A DNA stretch of 64,000 nt. It comes from Bradyrhizobium sp. NP1. GTDB taxonomy: Bacteria > Pseudomonadota > Alphaproteobacteria > Rhizobiales > Xanthobacteraceae. The notes below the pieces were generated by a model. That model made no database searches and was not told where the DNA came from. It saw only the letters and a list, made by a program, of their open reading frames with translations. The stretch lies in NCBI RefSeq assembly GCF_030378205.1, contig NZ_CP127385.1, positions 5,372,001-5,436,000 of the forward strand, given 5' to 3'. The translations under genes were made by a program, and so were the position numbers. Within the stretch, counting starts at the first letter, position 1. Every line of letters starts with the position of its first letter. Positions 7,810 to 15,975 of the stretch are shown here, one piece after another.

Positions 7810-8175
7810 TCAGGGCCGTCCGGACAAGCCCGCCGCGATATTGCAGTTGATGTCGATCAGCGACTTCAGCTTCGCGGGATCGGGGTCCATCTGCATTTCG
7901 ATCGTCCGCTTGAGGACGAAGATGCCGATATTGGCGATGTTCTGCCGAACTTCGAGCGGCTGCGGATTATTGTTCTCTTCCACCGCACTCATGAAGATCG
8001 ACCAGAGCCGGCGGTTGAACAGCAGCGCGTTGTACATCCTGCGGTCGGGGCCGGTCCAATTGGCCTGGACTTCCTGCAGCTGCCTGGCCGCCTTCAGCAG
8101 CGCCTGCGCTTCTATCTCCCGGGGATTTGCCGTCGTTTGCGAGGTGCGTGCGTAGGCTTGAGCGGCATGAGACAT
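7810..8175 (-). CDS. flaF: Flagellar biosynthesis regulator FlaF
   Basis: A 121-residue FlaF protein, recognised from AYARTSQTTANPREIEAQALLKAARQLQ, the central RRMYNALLFNRRLWSIF and C-terminal VRQNIANIGIFVLKRTIEM. In Caulobacter FlaF is needed for flagellin secretion and translation and acts opposite FlbT, which destabilises flagellin mRNA. Here it lies downstream of both flagellins on the same strand, with flbT on the other side of them. A near-match to a CtrA site (TTAA-N7-TTAG) is at 8246-8260 upstream. Confidence 0.93.
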   Translation of the reverse strand: MSHAAQAYARTSQTTANPREIEAQALLKAARQLQEVQANWTGPDRRMYNALLFNRRLWSIFMSAVEENNNPQPLEVRQNIANIGIFVLKRTIEMQMDPDPAKLKSLIDINCNIAAGLSGRP

Positions 8176-8340
8176 CCATCACCTTCGGGATACTGTTACG
8201 CGAAAACACGACCGTGAGCTGCACAAAATTTGTACGCGGTGGCTTTTAAAATATGGTTAGCGGCTGTTTGCATATTTGTCGGAACTAAAGCAGTCAGAAG
8301 TCGAAATGCGCGAGTTCGCGCGGCGCCGCCGCGGCACGCG

Positions 8341-8367
8341 AAAACGGCGGAGCTGACTCCGCCGTTT
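8341..8367 (-). terminator. Rho-independent terminator of flagellin gene 1
   Basis: On the minus strand AACGGCGGAG-TCAG-CTCCGCCGTT is followed by a short T run. It lies 26 bases after the flagellin stop codon. Confidence 0.8.
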
Positions 8368-8392
8368 GATCGCCCTGCCCGGATGACTTCGG

Positions 8393-9952
8393 TTAGCGCA
8401 GGAGCTGCAGCACGCTGGCCTGGGACTGGTTGGCGAGTGCCAGCGCCGAGACCGCGATCGACTGGCGGGTCGATAGTGCCTGGCTGTTGGCCGCTTCCTC
8501 GTTGGTGTCGGCGAGCGTCAGGTTCGACGAGCCGGTCTGCAGCACGTTGATCAGATTCTTGTTGAAGTCCTGGCGGATCTGCACGATCGACAGGTTCGAA
8601 CCGAGCGTGGAGGCTTCCGCGCGCAGCGTCGTGGAGGCGGCGTCCAGCGAGGTCAGGACCTTGTTGGCCGAGCTCGAGTCGAGGAAGTCAGTGCCCGCGG
8701 TCAGGTTGGCAAGACCGAGGCCGGCATCGTTGAAGGTGACCCCCTGGATGTTGAGGGTCGACCTTCCGGTTTCGTTGAACACGAGCTTCAGCGTGTCGCC
8801 GTTCAAGAGGTTGATGCCGTTGAACGAGGAGTCCTGCGCCGTCGTGTTGATCTGCGCCAGCACGTTGTTGTACTGCGCCACCAGGCTCGCGCGCGTCGCC
8901 TGCGAGTTCGGATCGGCCACCGGCGCGGAGCCGACCGCGGCGTTGAAAGCCTGGCTAGCCAAGGTCGCCGAGCCGCCGATCGTGCCGATGGTCGACGAAG
9001 CGGCGTCGTTCGAGGTCACGATGTTGAGGACGCCGGTGGTGGTGATGGTGGCCTGCAGGTTGTTGGCCGCCAGCGCCGCATTGAGGCCATTCAGCGTCGA
9101 GATCTGGCCGGGACCGGTGCCGAAGGTGATCGCCGTTGGCGTGCCGCCGCCCGTCGATGCGATGGTCAACGTCTCGCCTGCAAGCTGCGGCGGCCCCAGA
9201 TTGGTGGTGCCGGCCGTGAGGCCGAGCTTGGCGAGCGCCGAGCCGCCGATCGTCAGGTTGCTGGTCGTGCCGGTGTTGAGCGTGACCTTGCCGCCGGAAA
9301 CGCTCGAGGCCGTCGCGCTGCCAGTGACCTGGTCGATCGCCGCCAGCAGGTGGCCGACGGTGTCGCCGATGCCGATATTGGTGCCGGCGCTGACCGAACC
9401 CGTCACGAAGCTGAAGGTAACGCCATTCACCGTCAGGGTGTCGCCGGTCGAGATCGCCGACGACAGCGAATCGGTGTTGGCGGCGCCCGACAGCGTGGTG
9501 GCGGCGGTGATGGTCGCGGCCGCCGTGAGGTTGTTGTTGACGGCGGTGCCGGTGACCGAGTTGTTGATGGAGGTGCCGAGCAGGTTATTGGCGGTCGCCC
9601 CCGGGATCACCGCAGAAGTGACGGTGGACTTGGTCGAATAGCCGGTCGGGCTCTGCAGCACCTGGCTCGCGATCGACTTGGCGCTGGCGACAAGGCCCTG
9701 CAGCGAGGTGATGCCGGTATTTGCCGCCTGCAACACCTGGATGCCGTTGCTGATGCCGTCGAGCAGGTTCGAGATATCGCTGGCGCGGTTGTCGAGCCCC
9801 TGCGCGGTGAAGAAATTGGTCGGGTTGTCGAGCGCCGTGTTGACCTTCTTGCCGGTTGCAAGCCGATTTTGCGTTGTCGCCAGCAAGTCTGCCGTAGACT
9901 GCAGCGAGAGCAGATTCTGGCGAACCGATGCCGAAAGAACGATACCAGACAT
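8393..9952 (-). CDS. fliC: Flagellin (copy 1)
   Basis: A 519-residue flagellin. The N-terminal D0/D1 region (SASVRQNLLSLQSTADLLATTQNRLATGKKVN, DNPTNFFTAQ) and the C-terminal D1/D0 region (SLDAASTTLRAEASTLGSNLSIVQIRQDFNKNLINVL ... LALANQSQASVLQLLR) are canonical. The exposed middle holds two hydrophobic repeat units: a module at residues ~120-245 also found in FlgL and FlgE, and a second unit at ~255-335 with the Flagellin_IN-like pattern. GAGGAAGG precedes the ATG by nine bases. Two CtrA-type boxes lie upstream. It has its own terminator, so it is probably transcribed separately from copy 2. Confidence 0.96.
   Translation of the reverse strand: MSGIVLSASVRQNLLSLQSTADLLATTQNRLATGKKVNTALDNPTNFFTAQGLDNRASDISNLLDGISNGIQVLQAANTGITSLQGLVASAKSIASQVLQSPTGYSTKSTVTSAVIPGATANNLLGTSINNSVTGTAVNNNLTAAATITAATTLSGAANTDSLSSAISTGDTLTVNGVTFSFVTGSVSAGTNIGIGDTVGHLLAAIDQVTGSATASSVSGGKVTLNTGTTSNLTIGGSALAKLGLTAGTTNLGPPQLAGETLTIASTGGGTPTAITFGTGPGQISTLNGLNAALAANNLQATITTTGVLNIVTSNDAASSTIGTIGGSATLASQAFNAAVGSAPVADPNSQATRASLVAQYNNVLAQINTTAQDSSFNGINLLNGDTLKLVFNETGRSTLNIQGVTFNDAGLGLANLTAGTDFLDSSSANKVLTSLDAASTTLRAEASTLGSNLSIVQIRQDFNKNLINVLQTGSSNLTLADTNEEAANSQALSTRQSIAVSALALANQSQASVLQLLR
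9218..9595 (-). other. Shared insertion module, flagellin 1 copy (residues ~120-245)
   Basis: Key elements in order: TGTAVNNNLT, TLSGAANTDSL, GDTLTVNG, HLLAAID and a final AKLGL. The same ordered elements recur in flagellin 2, FlgL and FlgE. Confidence 0.75.
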
Positions 9953-10000
9953 GTGTCAAAACCTTCCTCGTTATTCGGCGCAAGTTTTACGGCTACTCCT

Positions 10001-10051
10001 TTAAATTAAGGTTAATGCCGACTTAAGTTGTTTGATTAACGATTCCTTAAC
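10001..10051. promoter_or_regulatory. Two CtrA-type boxes upstream of flagellin 1
   Basis: TTAA-ATTAAGG-TTAA at 10001-10015 and TTAA-CGATTCC-TTAAC at 10036-10051 both fit TTAA-N7-TTAA(C). They lie about 49-63 and 84-99 bases upstream of the flagellin 1 start. Confidence 0.6.
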
Positions 10052-10094
10052 GGGAGCGGACGATCGGCAGCCGCGAAAACGCGCCCCGTAACGC

Positions 10095-10122
10095 AAAAAC
10101 GGCGGGGTTTCCCCCGCCGTTT
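10095..10122 (-). terminator. Rho-independent terminator of flagellin gene 2
   Basis: On the minus strand ACGGCGGGG-GAAA-CCCCGCCGT ends in a run of five T residues. It lies between the two flagellin genes and separates their transcripts. Confidence 0.85.
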
Positions 10123-10147
10123 GGCTCTCGATTCAATATAATATGGC

Positions 10148-11713
10148 TTAGCGCAGCAGCTGCAGCACGCTGGCCTGGGCCTGGTTGGCGAGCGCCAGCG
10201 CCGAGATCGCGATCGACTGGCGGGTCGACAGCGCCTGGCTGTTGGCCGCTTCCTCGTTGGTGTCGGCGAGCGTCAGGTTCGACGAACCGGTCTGCAGCAC
10301 GTTGATCAGGTTCTTGGAGAAGTCCTGGCGGATCTGCACGATCGACAGGTTCGAACCCAGCGTCGAAGCTTCCGAGCGCAGCGTCGAGGAGGCCGTCGTC
10401 AGCGTGGTCAGCGCCTTGTTGGCCGAGGCGTTGTCCAGGAAGTCGGTGCCTGCCGTCAGCGTCGACAGCCCAAGGCCAACGGCGTTGAAGGTCACGCCGG
10501 AGATGCTCAGCGTCGACTTGCCGGTCTCGTTGAACACGAGCTTCAGCGTGTCGCCGTTCAGCAGGTTGACGCCGTTGAACGAGGCGTCCTGCGCCGTGGT
10601 GTTGATCTGCGCCAGCACGTTGTTGTACTGCGACACCAGGCTCGCACGCTGCGCCTGCGAGTTCGGATCGGTCACCGGCGCCGCCGGGGTCTGGCCGTTG
10701 AAGGCCGCGCCGCTCAAGGTCGCCGAGCCGCCGATCGTGCCGATCGTCGAGGATGCCGCGTCGTTGGTGGTGGTGATGCTGATTTTGCCGGTCGCGGCAT
10801 CGATCGTCGCCTGCAGATTGTTGCCGGCCAGCGCCGCGTTCAATCCGTTCAGCGTCGAGACCTGGCCGTTGCCGGTGCCGAAAGTGATCGAGGTCGCCGT
10901 TCCCCCACCTGTGGGATTGATCGTCAGCGTCTCGCCGGACAAGGCGGGCGGTCCGACATTGGTGGTGCTGGCGGTCAAGCCGAGCTTGCCAAGCGCGGTG
11001 CCGGAGATCACCAGGTTCTGGCTGGTGCCGGTGGACAGCGTGACCTTGCCGCTGTTGACGCTGGAGGCGGTGGTGGCGCCCGTCACCGTGTCGATCGCGG
11101 AGAGCAGGTGCGCAACGGTGTCGCCGACGCCGATATTGGTGCCCGTGGAGGTCGAGCCGGCAACGAACGAGAAGGTGGTGCCGTTGACGACCAGGGTGTC
11201 GCCGGTGGAGATGGCTGAGGCCAGCGAGTCGGTGTTGGCGGCGCCCGACAGCGTGGTGGCGCTGGTGATGGCGACGGCCGAGGTCAGGTTGTTGTTGACG
11301 GCGGTGCCGGTCACGGTGGCGTTGGTGCCGGTGGTGCCGAGCAGGTTGTTGGCGGTGGCGCCGGTGATGGCGGCCGAGGTGATGCTGGACTTGGCGGAGT
11401 AGCCGAGCGGGCTCTGCAGCACCTGGTTGGCGATCGACTTGGCGCTGTCGACCAGGCTCTGCAGCGAGGTGATGCCGGTGTTGGCGGCCTGCAGCACCTG
11501 GACGCCGTTGCCGATGCCGTCGAGCAGGTTGCCGATGTCGCTGGCGCGGTTGTTCAGCGACTGGGCGGTGAAGAAGTTGGTGGGGTTGTCGAGCGCCGAA
11601 TTGACCTTGTTGCCGGTGGCGAGGTCATTCTGGGTGGTGGCGAGCAGCGAAGCGGTCGACTGCAGCGAAAGCAGGTTCTGGCGAACCGAGGCGGAAAGCA
11701 CAATGCCGGTCAT
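10148..11713 (-). CDS. fliC: Flagellin (copy 2)
   Basis: A 521-residue flagellin, a close tandem paralogue of copy 1 with the same domain order: conserved D0/D1 ends, the shared insertion module at about residues 120-246, and a second Flagellin_IN-like unit after it. The terminal ~100 residues on each side are nearly identical to copy 1, while the surface part differs mainly by substitutions (for example TGTNATVTG against SINNSVTG). Of two ATGs six bases apart, the one at 11713 is preferred: it aligns with copy 1 (MTGIV / MSGIV) and sits seven bases after AGAAGGG. Confidence 0.96.
   Translation of the reverse strand: MTGIVLSASVRQNLLSLQSTASLLATTQNDLATGNKVNSALDNPTNFFTAQSLNNRASDIGNLLDGIGNGVQVLQAANTGITSLQSLVDSAKSIANQVLQSPLGYSAKSSITSAAITGATANNLLGTTGTNATVTGTAVNNNLTSAVAITSATTLSGAANTDSLASAISTGDTLVVNGTTFSFVAGSTSTGTNIGVGDTVAHLLSAIDTVTGATTASSVNSGKVTLSTGTSQNLVISGTALGKLGLTASTTNVGPPALSGETLTINPTGGGTATSITFGTGNGQVSTLNGLNAALAGNNLQATIDAATGKISITTTNDAASSTIGTIGGSATLSGAAFNGQTPAAPVTDPNSQAQRASLVSQYNNVLAQINTTAQDASFNGVNLLNGDTLKLVFNETGKSTLSISGVTFNAVGLGLSTLTAGTDFLDNASANKALTTLTTASSTLRSEASTLGSNLSIVQIRQDFSKNLINVLQTGSSNLTLADTNEEAANSQALSTRQSIAISALALANQAQASVLQLLR
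10976..11356 (-). other. Shared insertion module, flagellin 2 copy
   Basis: Ordered elements TGTAVNNNLT, TLSGAANTDSL, GDTLVVNG, HLLSAID and GKLGL match the module in flagellin 1. Confidence 0.75.
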
Positions 11714-12065
11714 GATCATACCCTTCTGGTAGAATGCGAACGCAATCCCCGACCTTCAGTCGGGTGACCGGACGACGGTGAAAGGAAGTGGCTAACAAAC
11801 CGTGAAGTAAGGCGGATCGGCGCCGGCCGTCGGTCCTCAGGGCAGCGCGAGATCATGACGTCCCCCGCCCCCGGCCCGCGCGCACAGCCCTGATATTGCT
11901 TGCCAATTCCGCAAGCCCCGCCGCGTTTACCAGCCGTTAACCTCAATCAGAAAGGATGATGAGACGTTAGCCAGCGGCATCGCTCCGCGCGAAAAGCGGC
12001 CGAAAACGATCCGCACATTGGCCTTAGTTGAACGCCGGCGTCAGAAGCGGCAACGGAGAACAGGC
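11714..12065. other. Divergent intergenic region between flagellin 2 and flbT
   Basis: 352 bases without a gene. It must carry the flagellin 2 and flbT promoters and the flagellin leader, the RNA part on which FlbT acts in Caulobacter. I see a GCTTGC-N7-GCAAGC inverted repeat at 11898-11916 and a single TTAACC half-site near 11937, but no full CtrA box and no convincing sigma-54 element. Confidence 0.6.
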
Positions 12066-12488
12066 ATGGCCCTCAAAGTCGAACTCAAGCCGCATGAACG
12101 CATCATCATCGGCTCCTGCGTCATCACCAACACCGATCAGCGCACACGGCTGCTGATCGACGGCGACAACATCCCGATCCTGCGCGAAAAGGACATCCTG
12201 ACGCCGGAAACCGCGAACACGCCGGCCAAGCTGATCTACCTCGCGGTGCAGCTGATGTATATTTCGCCGGACCCGCAGGTCAATCACGGCACCTATTTCA
12301 ACCTGCTGCGCGAGATCGTGACGGTGATGCCGAGCGCCTGGCCGATCATCGAAGAAATCAACAACCATATCCTCGCCGGCGATCTCTATCTGGCGCTCAA
12401 GGAAGCCAAGAAGCTGATCGCCTACGAAGCGAAGCTCCTCGAAGAAGCCACCGAGTTGCAACGGGCGGAGATGCGCCGCTCCGCCTGA
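12066..12488 (+). CDS. flbT: Flagellin-mRNA regulator FlbT
   Basis: A 140-residue FlbT (MALKVELKPHERIIIGSCVITN ... LLIDGDNIPILREKDILTPETANTPAKLIYLAVQLMYI). FlbT binds the 5' leader of flagellin mRNA and promotes its decay until hook assembly is complete. The start at 12066 is preferred over an in-frame upstream start because GGAGAA lies at the right distance and family members begin MALKVELKP. It is divergent from the tandem flagellins and 85 bases ahead of the TPR-glycosyltransferase on the same strand. Confidence 0.95.
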   Translation: MALKVELKPHERIIIGSCVITNTDQRTRLLIDGDNIPILREKDILTPETANTPAKLIYLAVQLMYISPDPQVNHGTYFNLLREIVTVMPSAWPIIEEINNHILAGDLYLALKEAKKLIAYEAKLLEEATELQRAEMRRSA

Positions 12489-12573
12489 GGCCGCGGCGCG
12501 GGCTGCCCCGCTCCTTCTTCACGAGCCGCGGATCATCCAGAACTCCGCTGGCCGGATCATTTGAAATGCGCCG

Positions 12574-14409
12574 ATGAATCGCCGCGAGCGCCGGGCAGCC
12601 GCCAAGCAGGGCAAGGTCGACCTCAATCCAACGGGAACGGCAACGGCTGCCGCGTTCTATGAGGCCGGCCTCGGCCACATGCGGGCGGGACGGCATCTCG
12701 ACGCCCGGCTCTGCTGCCAGCAGGCCCTTGGCCTCGATCCCGATCACGCCGACACCCAGCATCTGCTGGGACTGTTGAGCTTCCACGCCAGGCAGTTCGA
12801 CCATGCCGTGGAATGGATCTCGCGCGCACTCAAGCAGCAACCCAGACCCCAATATCTGACGAGTCTGGGCACCGCGCTACTCAATCTGGGCCGGCGCGAG
12901 GACGCCGTCAGGGCGTTCGACACGGCGGTACGGCTCAAGCCCGACGATGCGGACCTGTGGCGAAACCTCGGTAACGTCCTGGTCGATGCCGAACGCCCGG
13001 CGGATGCGATCCTGAGCTTCCAGCACGCGCTTGCGCTGGATCCGAGCCATTGGGACGCGGCGTTCAAGGCCGGCGTGCTGCTCCAGGAAGCCGCGCGGTT
13101 CGAGGAGGCCCTCACTTATCTCAATCTCTGCAACCGCCTGCAGCCCCGCCATGCCCAGACGCTGCAGAGGCGCGGGCTTGCGCTGTACGGCCTCGGGCGG
13201 TTCGAGGATGCGCTTGCCGATGCGCGATCGGCCTCGGCGCTGGAGCCGGCGGACGCGTTTAGCTGCAACAATGTCGGCACCGCCCTGCAATCGCTCGGCC
13301 GGCATGACGAAGCGCTGTCCTGGTTCGACAGGACGCTCGCGCTTTGCCCGAACAAGGTGGAAACCCTCAACAACAAGGCCTGTTCGCTTGTCGAACTGCA
13401 CCGCTTCGATGAAGCCTTCGCGGTTTATGAGCAGGCGCAGCGCATCGATCCCGGCAATGCGCTGACCGAGTGGAACGTGGCGCTGCTCCACATGCTGACC
13501 GGCAATTTCGAGGCCGGCTGGGCCGGACGAGAGGCGCGCTGGAACGTGGCCGCCCTGCAATCAACCGGGCCGGCGCGGCTTTCCAGGCCGATGTGGCGCG
13601 GCGAGCCGATCTCCGGCCAGACGATCCTGCTCCACTCCGACGAAGGGCTCGGCGACTCCATCCAGTATTCGCGCTATGCGCCGATGGTGGCGGCGCGCGG
13701 CGCGCGGGTCGTTCTCGCGGTCGAGCCCGCCATCCAGCCGCTGCTTGCGGGATTGAGCGGCGTCGCGGAATGCATCGCGTCCGGCGCGGCACTGCCGCCC
13801 TATGACCTGCATTGTGCGCTGTCGAGCCTGCCGCTGGTGTTCAAAACGACGCTCGACACCATCCCGGCCGCCACCTCCTATCTGCCTGCCGTCGACGCCG
13901 AGCGCATGCGAGCGTGGGAACAGCGGCTTGGCCCCCGCACCCGGCCGCGGGTCGGCCTCGTCTGGACAGGCAACCCCAAACACAGGAACGATCACAACCG
14001 TTCGATCCCGCTTCGGATGCTGAAGCCCATCCTCGACCTCGACGCGACTTTCGTCAGCCTGCAGAAGGAACCGCGGCCCGCGGATCAGGCCGTGCTCGCC
14101 GAGCGAGGGGAAATCATCGATCTTGCGGCCGACCTCACCGACTTCACGCAGACGGCGGCGCTGGCGTGCTGTCTCGATCTCGTGATCACCGTCGATACCA
14201 GTGTCGCGCACCTTGCGGCTGCGCTCGGCCGCCCGACCTGGATCCTGCTGCCCTACACGCCCGACTATCGCTGGCTGCTCGATCGCGAGGACAATCCCTG
14301 GTATCCGACGGTGCGCCTGTTCCGGCAATCCGCGACACGCGATTACGCCGGTGTCGTCGATCGGGTGCGGGCCGAACTTGCCGCGCTGATCTCGGCCGGC
14401 ACCGCTTGA
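12574..14409 (+). CDS. TPR-repeat protein with C-terminal glycosyltransferase domain
   Basis: A 611-residue fusion. Residues ~25-290 are tandem 34-residue TPR units (AGRHLDARLCCQQALGLDPDHADTQHLLGLL and successors). Residues ~340-610 form a GT-B-type domain like heptosyltransferase/GT9: ILLHSDEGLGDSIQYSRYAP for the N-lobe and VITVDTSVAHLAAALGRPTWILL for the sugar-nucleotide lobe. Such fusions are often found beside bacterial flagellin genes. Its place directly behind flbT suggests glycosylation of flagellin or another surface protein, but that is inference. No signal peptide, so cytoplasmic, consistent with modification before export. Confidence 0.85.
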   Translation: MNRRERRAAAKQGKVDLNPTGTATAAAFYEAGLGHMRAGRHLDARLCCQQALGLDPDHADTQHLLGLLSFHARQFDHAVEWISRALKQQPRPQYLTSLGTALLNLGRREDAVRAFDTAVRLKPDDADLWRNLGNVLVDAERPADAILSFQHALALDPSHWDAAFKAGVLLQEAARFEEALTYLNLCNRLQPRHAQTLQRRGLALYGLGRFEDALADARSASALEPADAFSCNNVGTALQSLGRHDEALSWFDRTLALCPNKVETLNNKACSLVELHRFDEAFAVYEQAQRIDPGNALTEWNVALLHMLTGNFEAGWAGREARWNVAALQSTGPARLSRPMWRGEPISGQTILLHSDEGLGDSIQYSRYAPMVAARGARVVLAVEPAIQPLLAGLSGVAECIASGAALPPYDLHCALSSLPLVFKTTLDTIPAATSYLPAVDAERMRAWEQRLGPRTRPRVGLVWTGNPKHRNDHNRSIPLRMLKPILDLDATFVSLQKEPRPADQAVLAERGEIIDLAADLTDFTQTAALACCLDLVITVDTSVAHLAAALGRPTWILLPYTPDYRWLLDREDNPWYPTVRLFRQSATRDYAGVVDRVRAELAALISAGTA

Positions 14410-14429
14410 TCCGCGGGCACGGCGACGAC

Positions 14430-14450
14430 GGCGGCCGGACTGCGGCCGCC
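14430..14450. terminator. Strong hairpin between convergent genes
   Basis: GGCGGCCG-GACTG-CGGCCGCC lies between the stops of the TPR-glycosyltransferase and the decarboxylase. There is no T tract on either strand, so termination is only suggested. Confidence 0.4.
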
Positions 14451-14463
14451 CCGTCGGCCTGAT

Positions 14464-15975
14464 CTACACCGCGAGCGAGGGCGAGGCCGCGATGTCGACG
14501 ACCGCGGCGGATGACGCGCGCTGCCCGCCGAATTCCAGCACGGCGGCGATCAGCGCGTCGATGTCGCAGGTATCGGTACGGTGGTTGACGATGGCCGCAC
14601 GGATCGCGAGCGCGCCGTCGAGAACAGTCGTCGACGGCGCGGCGATCCCCGACTCCTGGATGTCGATGACAATGTCGCGGTTGACCCGGTTGGCGTCATC
14701 GGCACGATAGCGGAAGCAGACGATGTTGAGATTGACCGGCGCGAGCAGCTCCAGCCGTGGCTCGGCGAGGATGCGCGCTTCCAGATAACCGGCGAGCGCG
14801 CAGGTGCGCGTGATCACTGCCCCGAGCTTCTCCGTGCCGAAGGTCTTCAGTGTGAACCATGTCTTCAGCGCGCGAAAGCCGCGCGACAGATCAGGCCCAA
14901 GATCACACGGCCAGACCGAGCCGGCGGCGAGCCCGCGGGTCTCGCGCCGCAAATAGGCTGCCGGCGCTGCGAAAGCCTCGCGATGCCGCTCGCCCTCGCG
15001 GACCAGCAGGAAGCCGGCATCGTAGGGCACCTGCCCCCATTTGTGGAAATCGAGCGCGACGGAATCGGCATTCTCGATTCCGGCAAGCTGCGGCGCGATC
15101 ACTGGCGACAGGATGCCGAGCGCGCCATAGGCGCCATCGACGTGGAACCAGAGACCTTCCTCGCGGCACAGCGTGCTGAGCGCCATCAGATCGTCGATCG
15201 CACCGATATCGACCGTTCCGGCCGAGCCGACCACCAGGAACGGCTGCAGGCCGGCCTCGCGATCGCAGGCGATCTGCCGGCGCAGGGCGGCGACATCGAT
15301 ACGGTGCGCGTCGTCGACGCCGATCATGCGCAAGCCGTCGCTGCCGAGGCCCGCGATGTCCATCGCCTTGCTGATGCAGCCATGCGCCGCGCGCGACGTG
15401 TAGGCGGTCAGCAACGCGCCCTGGTGGCCGTTGCCGTGCCGCCGTGCCGACGAGCCGAGCACCGCGGTGCGCGCCACCAGCACCGCCATCAGGTTGGCCA
15501 TCGATGTGCCGGTAACGAACAATCCGCTTGCGCCGGCCGGGAAGCCGAACATCTCGCGCACCCATTCGACGACCTGCCGCTCGACCTCGATCGGCATGTG
15601 ATCGCGCCCGCCAAGATTGGCGTTGAGCCCGGCCGCCAGCATGTCGGCGAGCACGCCGACCGCCGTGCCGCCGCCATGCACCCATCCCATGAAGCCGGGA
15701 TGGACATTGCCGGTCGCGTATGGGGCAACGGAATCGGCAAATTCGCGGTAGACGCTGCCGAGCTCGGACGGCTTGTGCGGAAGCGCCGTGCGGAAGCGCG
15801 CGCGCACCGCATCGGGTGCCGGCTGCCAGACCGGCCGATCGCGAACGCCGGCGATGAAATCGAAGACATCGTCGAGCATGCGGTGCCCTTGCGCCCGCAA
15901 TGCCTCCCAGTCGTTCGGGTCGAGCGTCTCGCTCGCTTCCGAGCGCAGCGAGGGTTCTCGCAACAATTTGGTCAC
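14464..15975 (-). CDS. PLP-dependent decarboxylase, group II (glutamate/aromatic/aspartate type)
   Basis: A 503-residue enzyme starting at a GTG whose codon overlaps the stop of the upstream ATP-grasp gene (GTGA), a clear sign of translational coupling. It has the group II decarboxylase layout: ATGNVHPGFMGWVHGGGTAVG, substrate region FVTGTSMANLMAVLVAR, FHVDGAYGALG, and the PLP-lysine motif LDFHKWGQVPYDAGFLL (Lys near residue 310). These enzymes remove the alpha-carboxyl of an L-amino acid to give an amine. The substrate cannot be read. Coupling to an ATP-grasp ligase suggests that the amine, or the amino acid, is used in an amide-forming step. Confidence 0.88.
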   Translation of the reverse strand: MTKLLREPSLRSEASETLDPNDWEALRAQGHRMLDDVFDFIAGVRDRPVWQPAPDAVRARFRTALPHKPSELGSVYREFADSVAPYATGNVHPGFMGWVHGGGTAVGVLADMLAAGLNANLGGRDHMPIEVERQVVEWVREMFGFPAGASGLFVTGTSMANLMAVLVARTAVLGSSARRHGNGHQGALLTAYTSRAAHGCISKAMDIAGLGSDGLRMIGVDDAHRIDVAALRRQIACDREAGLQPFLVVGSAGTVDIGAIDDLMALSTLCREEGLWFHVDGAYGALGILSPVIAPQLAGIENADSVALDFHKWGQVPYDAGFLLVREGERHREAFAAPAAYLRRETRGLAAGSVWPCDLGPDLSRGFRALKTWFTLKTFGTEKLGAVITRTCALAGYLEARILAEPRLELLAPVNLNIVCFRYRADDANRVNRDIVIDIQESGIAAPSTTVLDGALAIRAAIVNHRTDTCDIDALIAAVLEFGGQRASSAAVVDIAASPSLAV

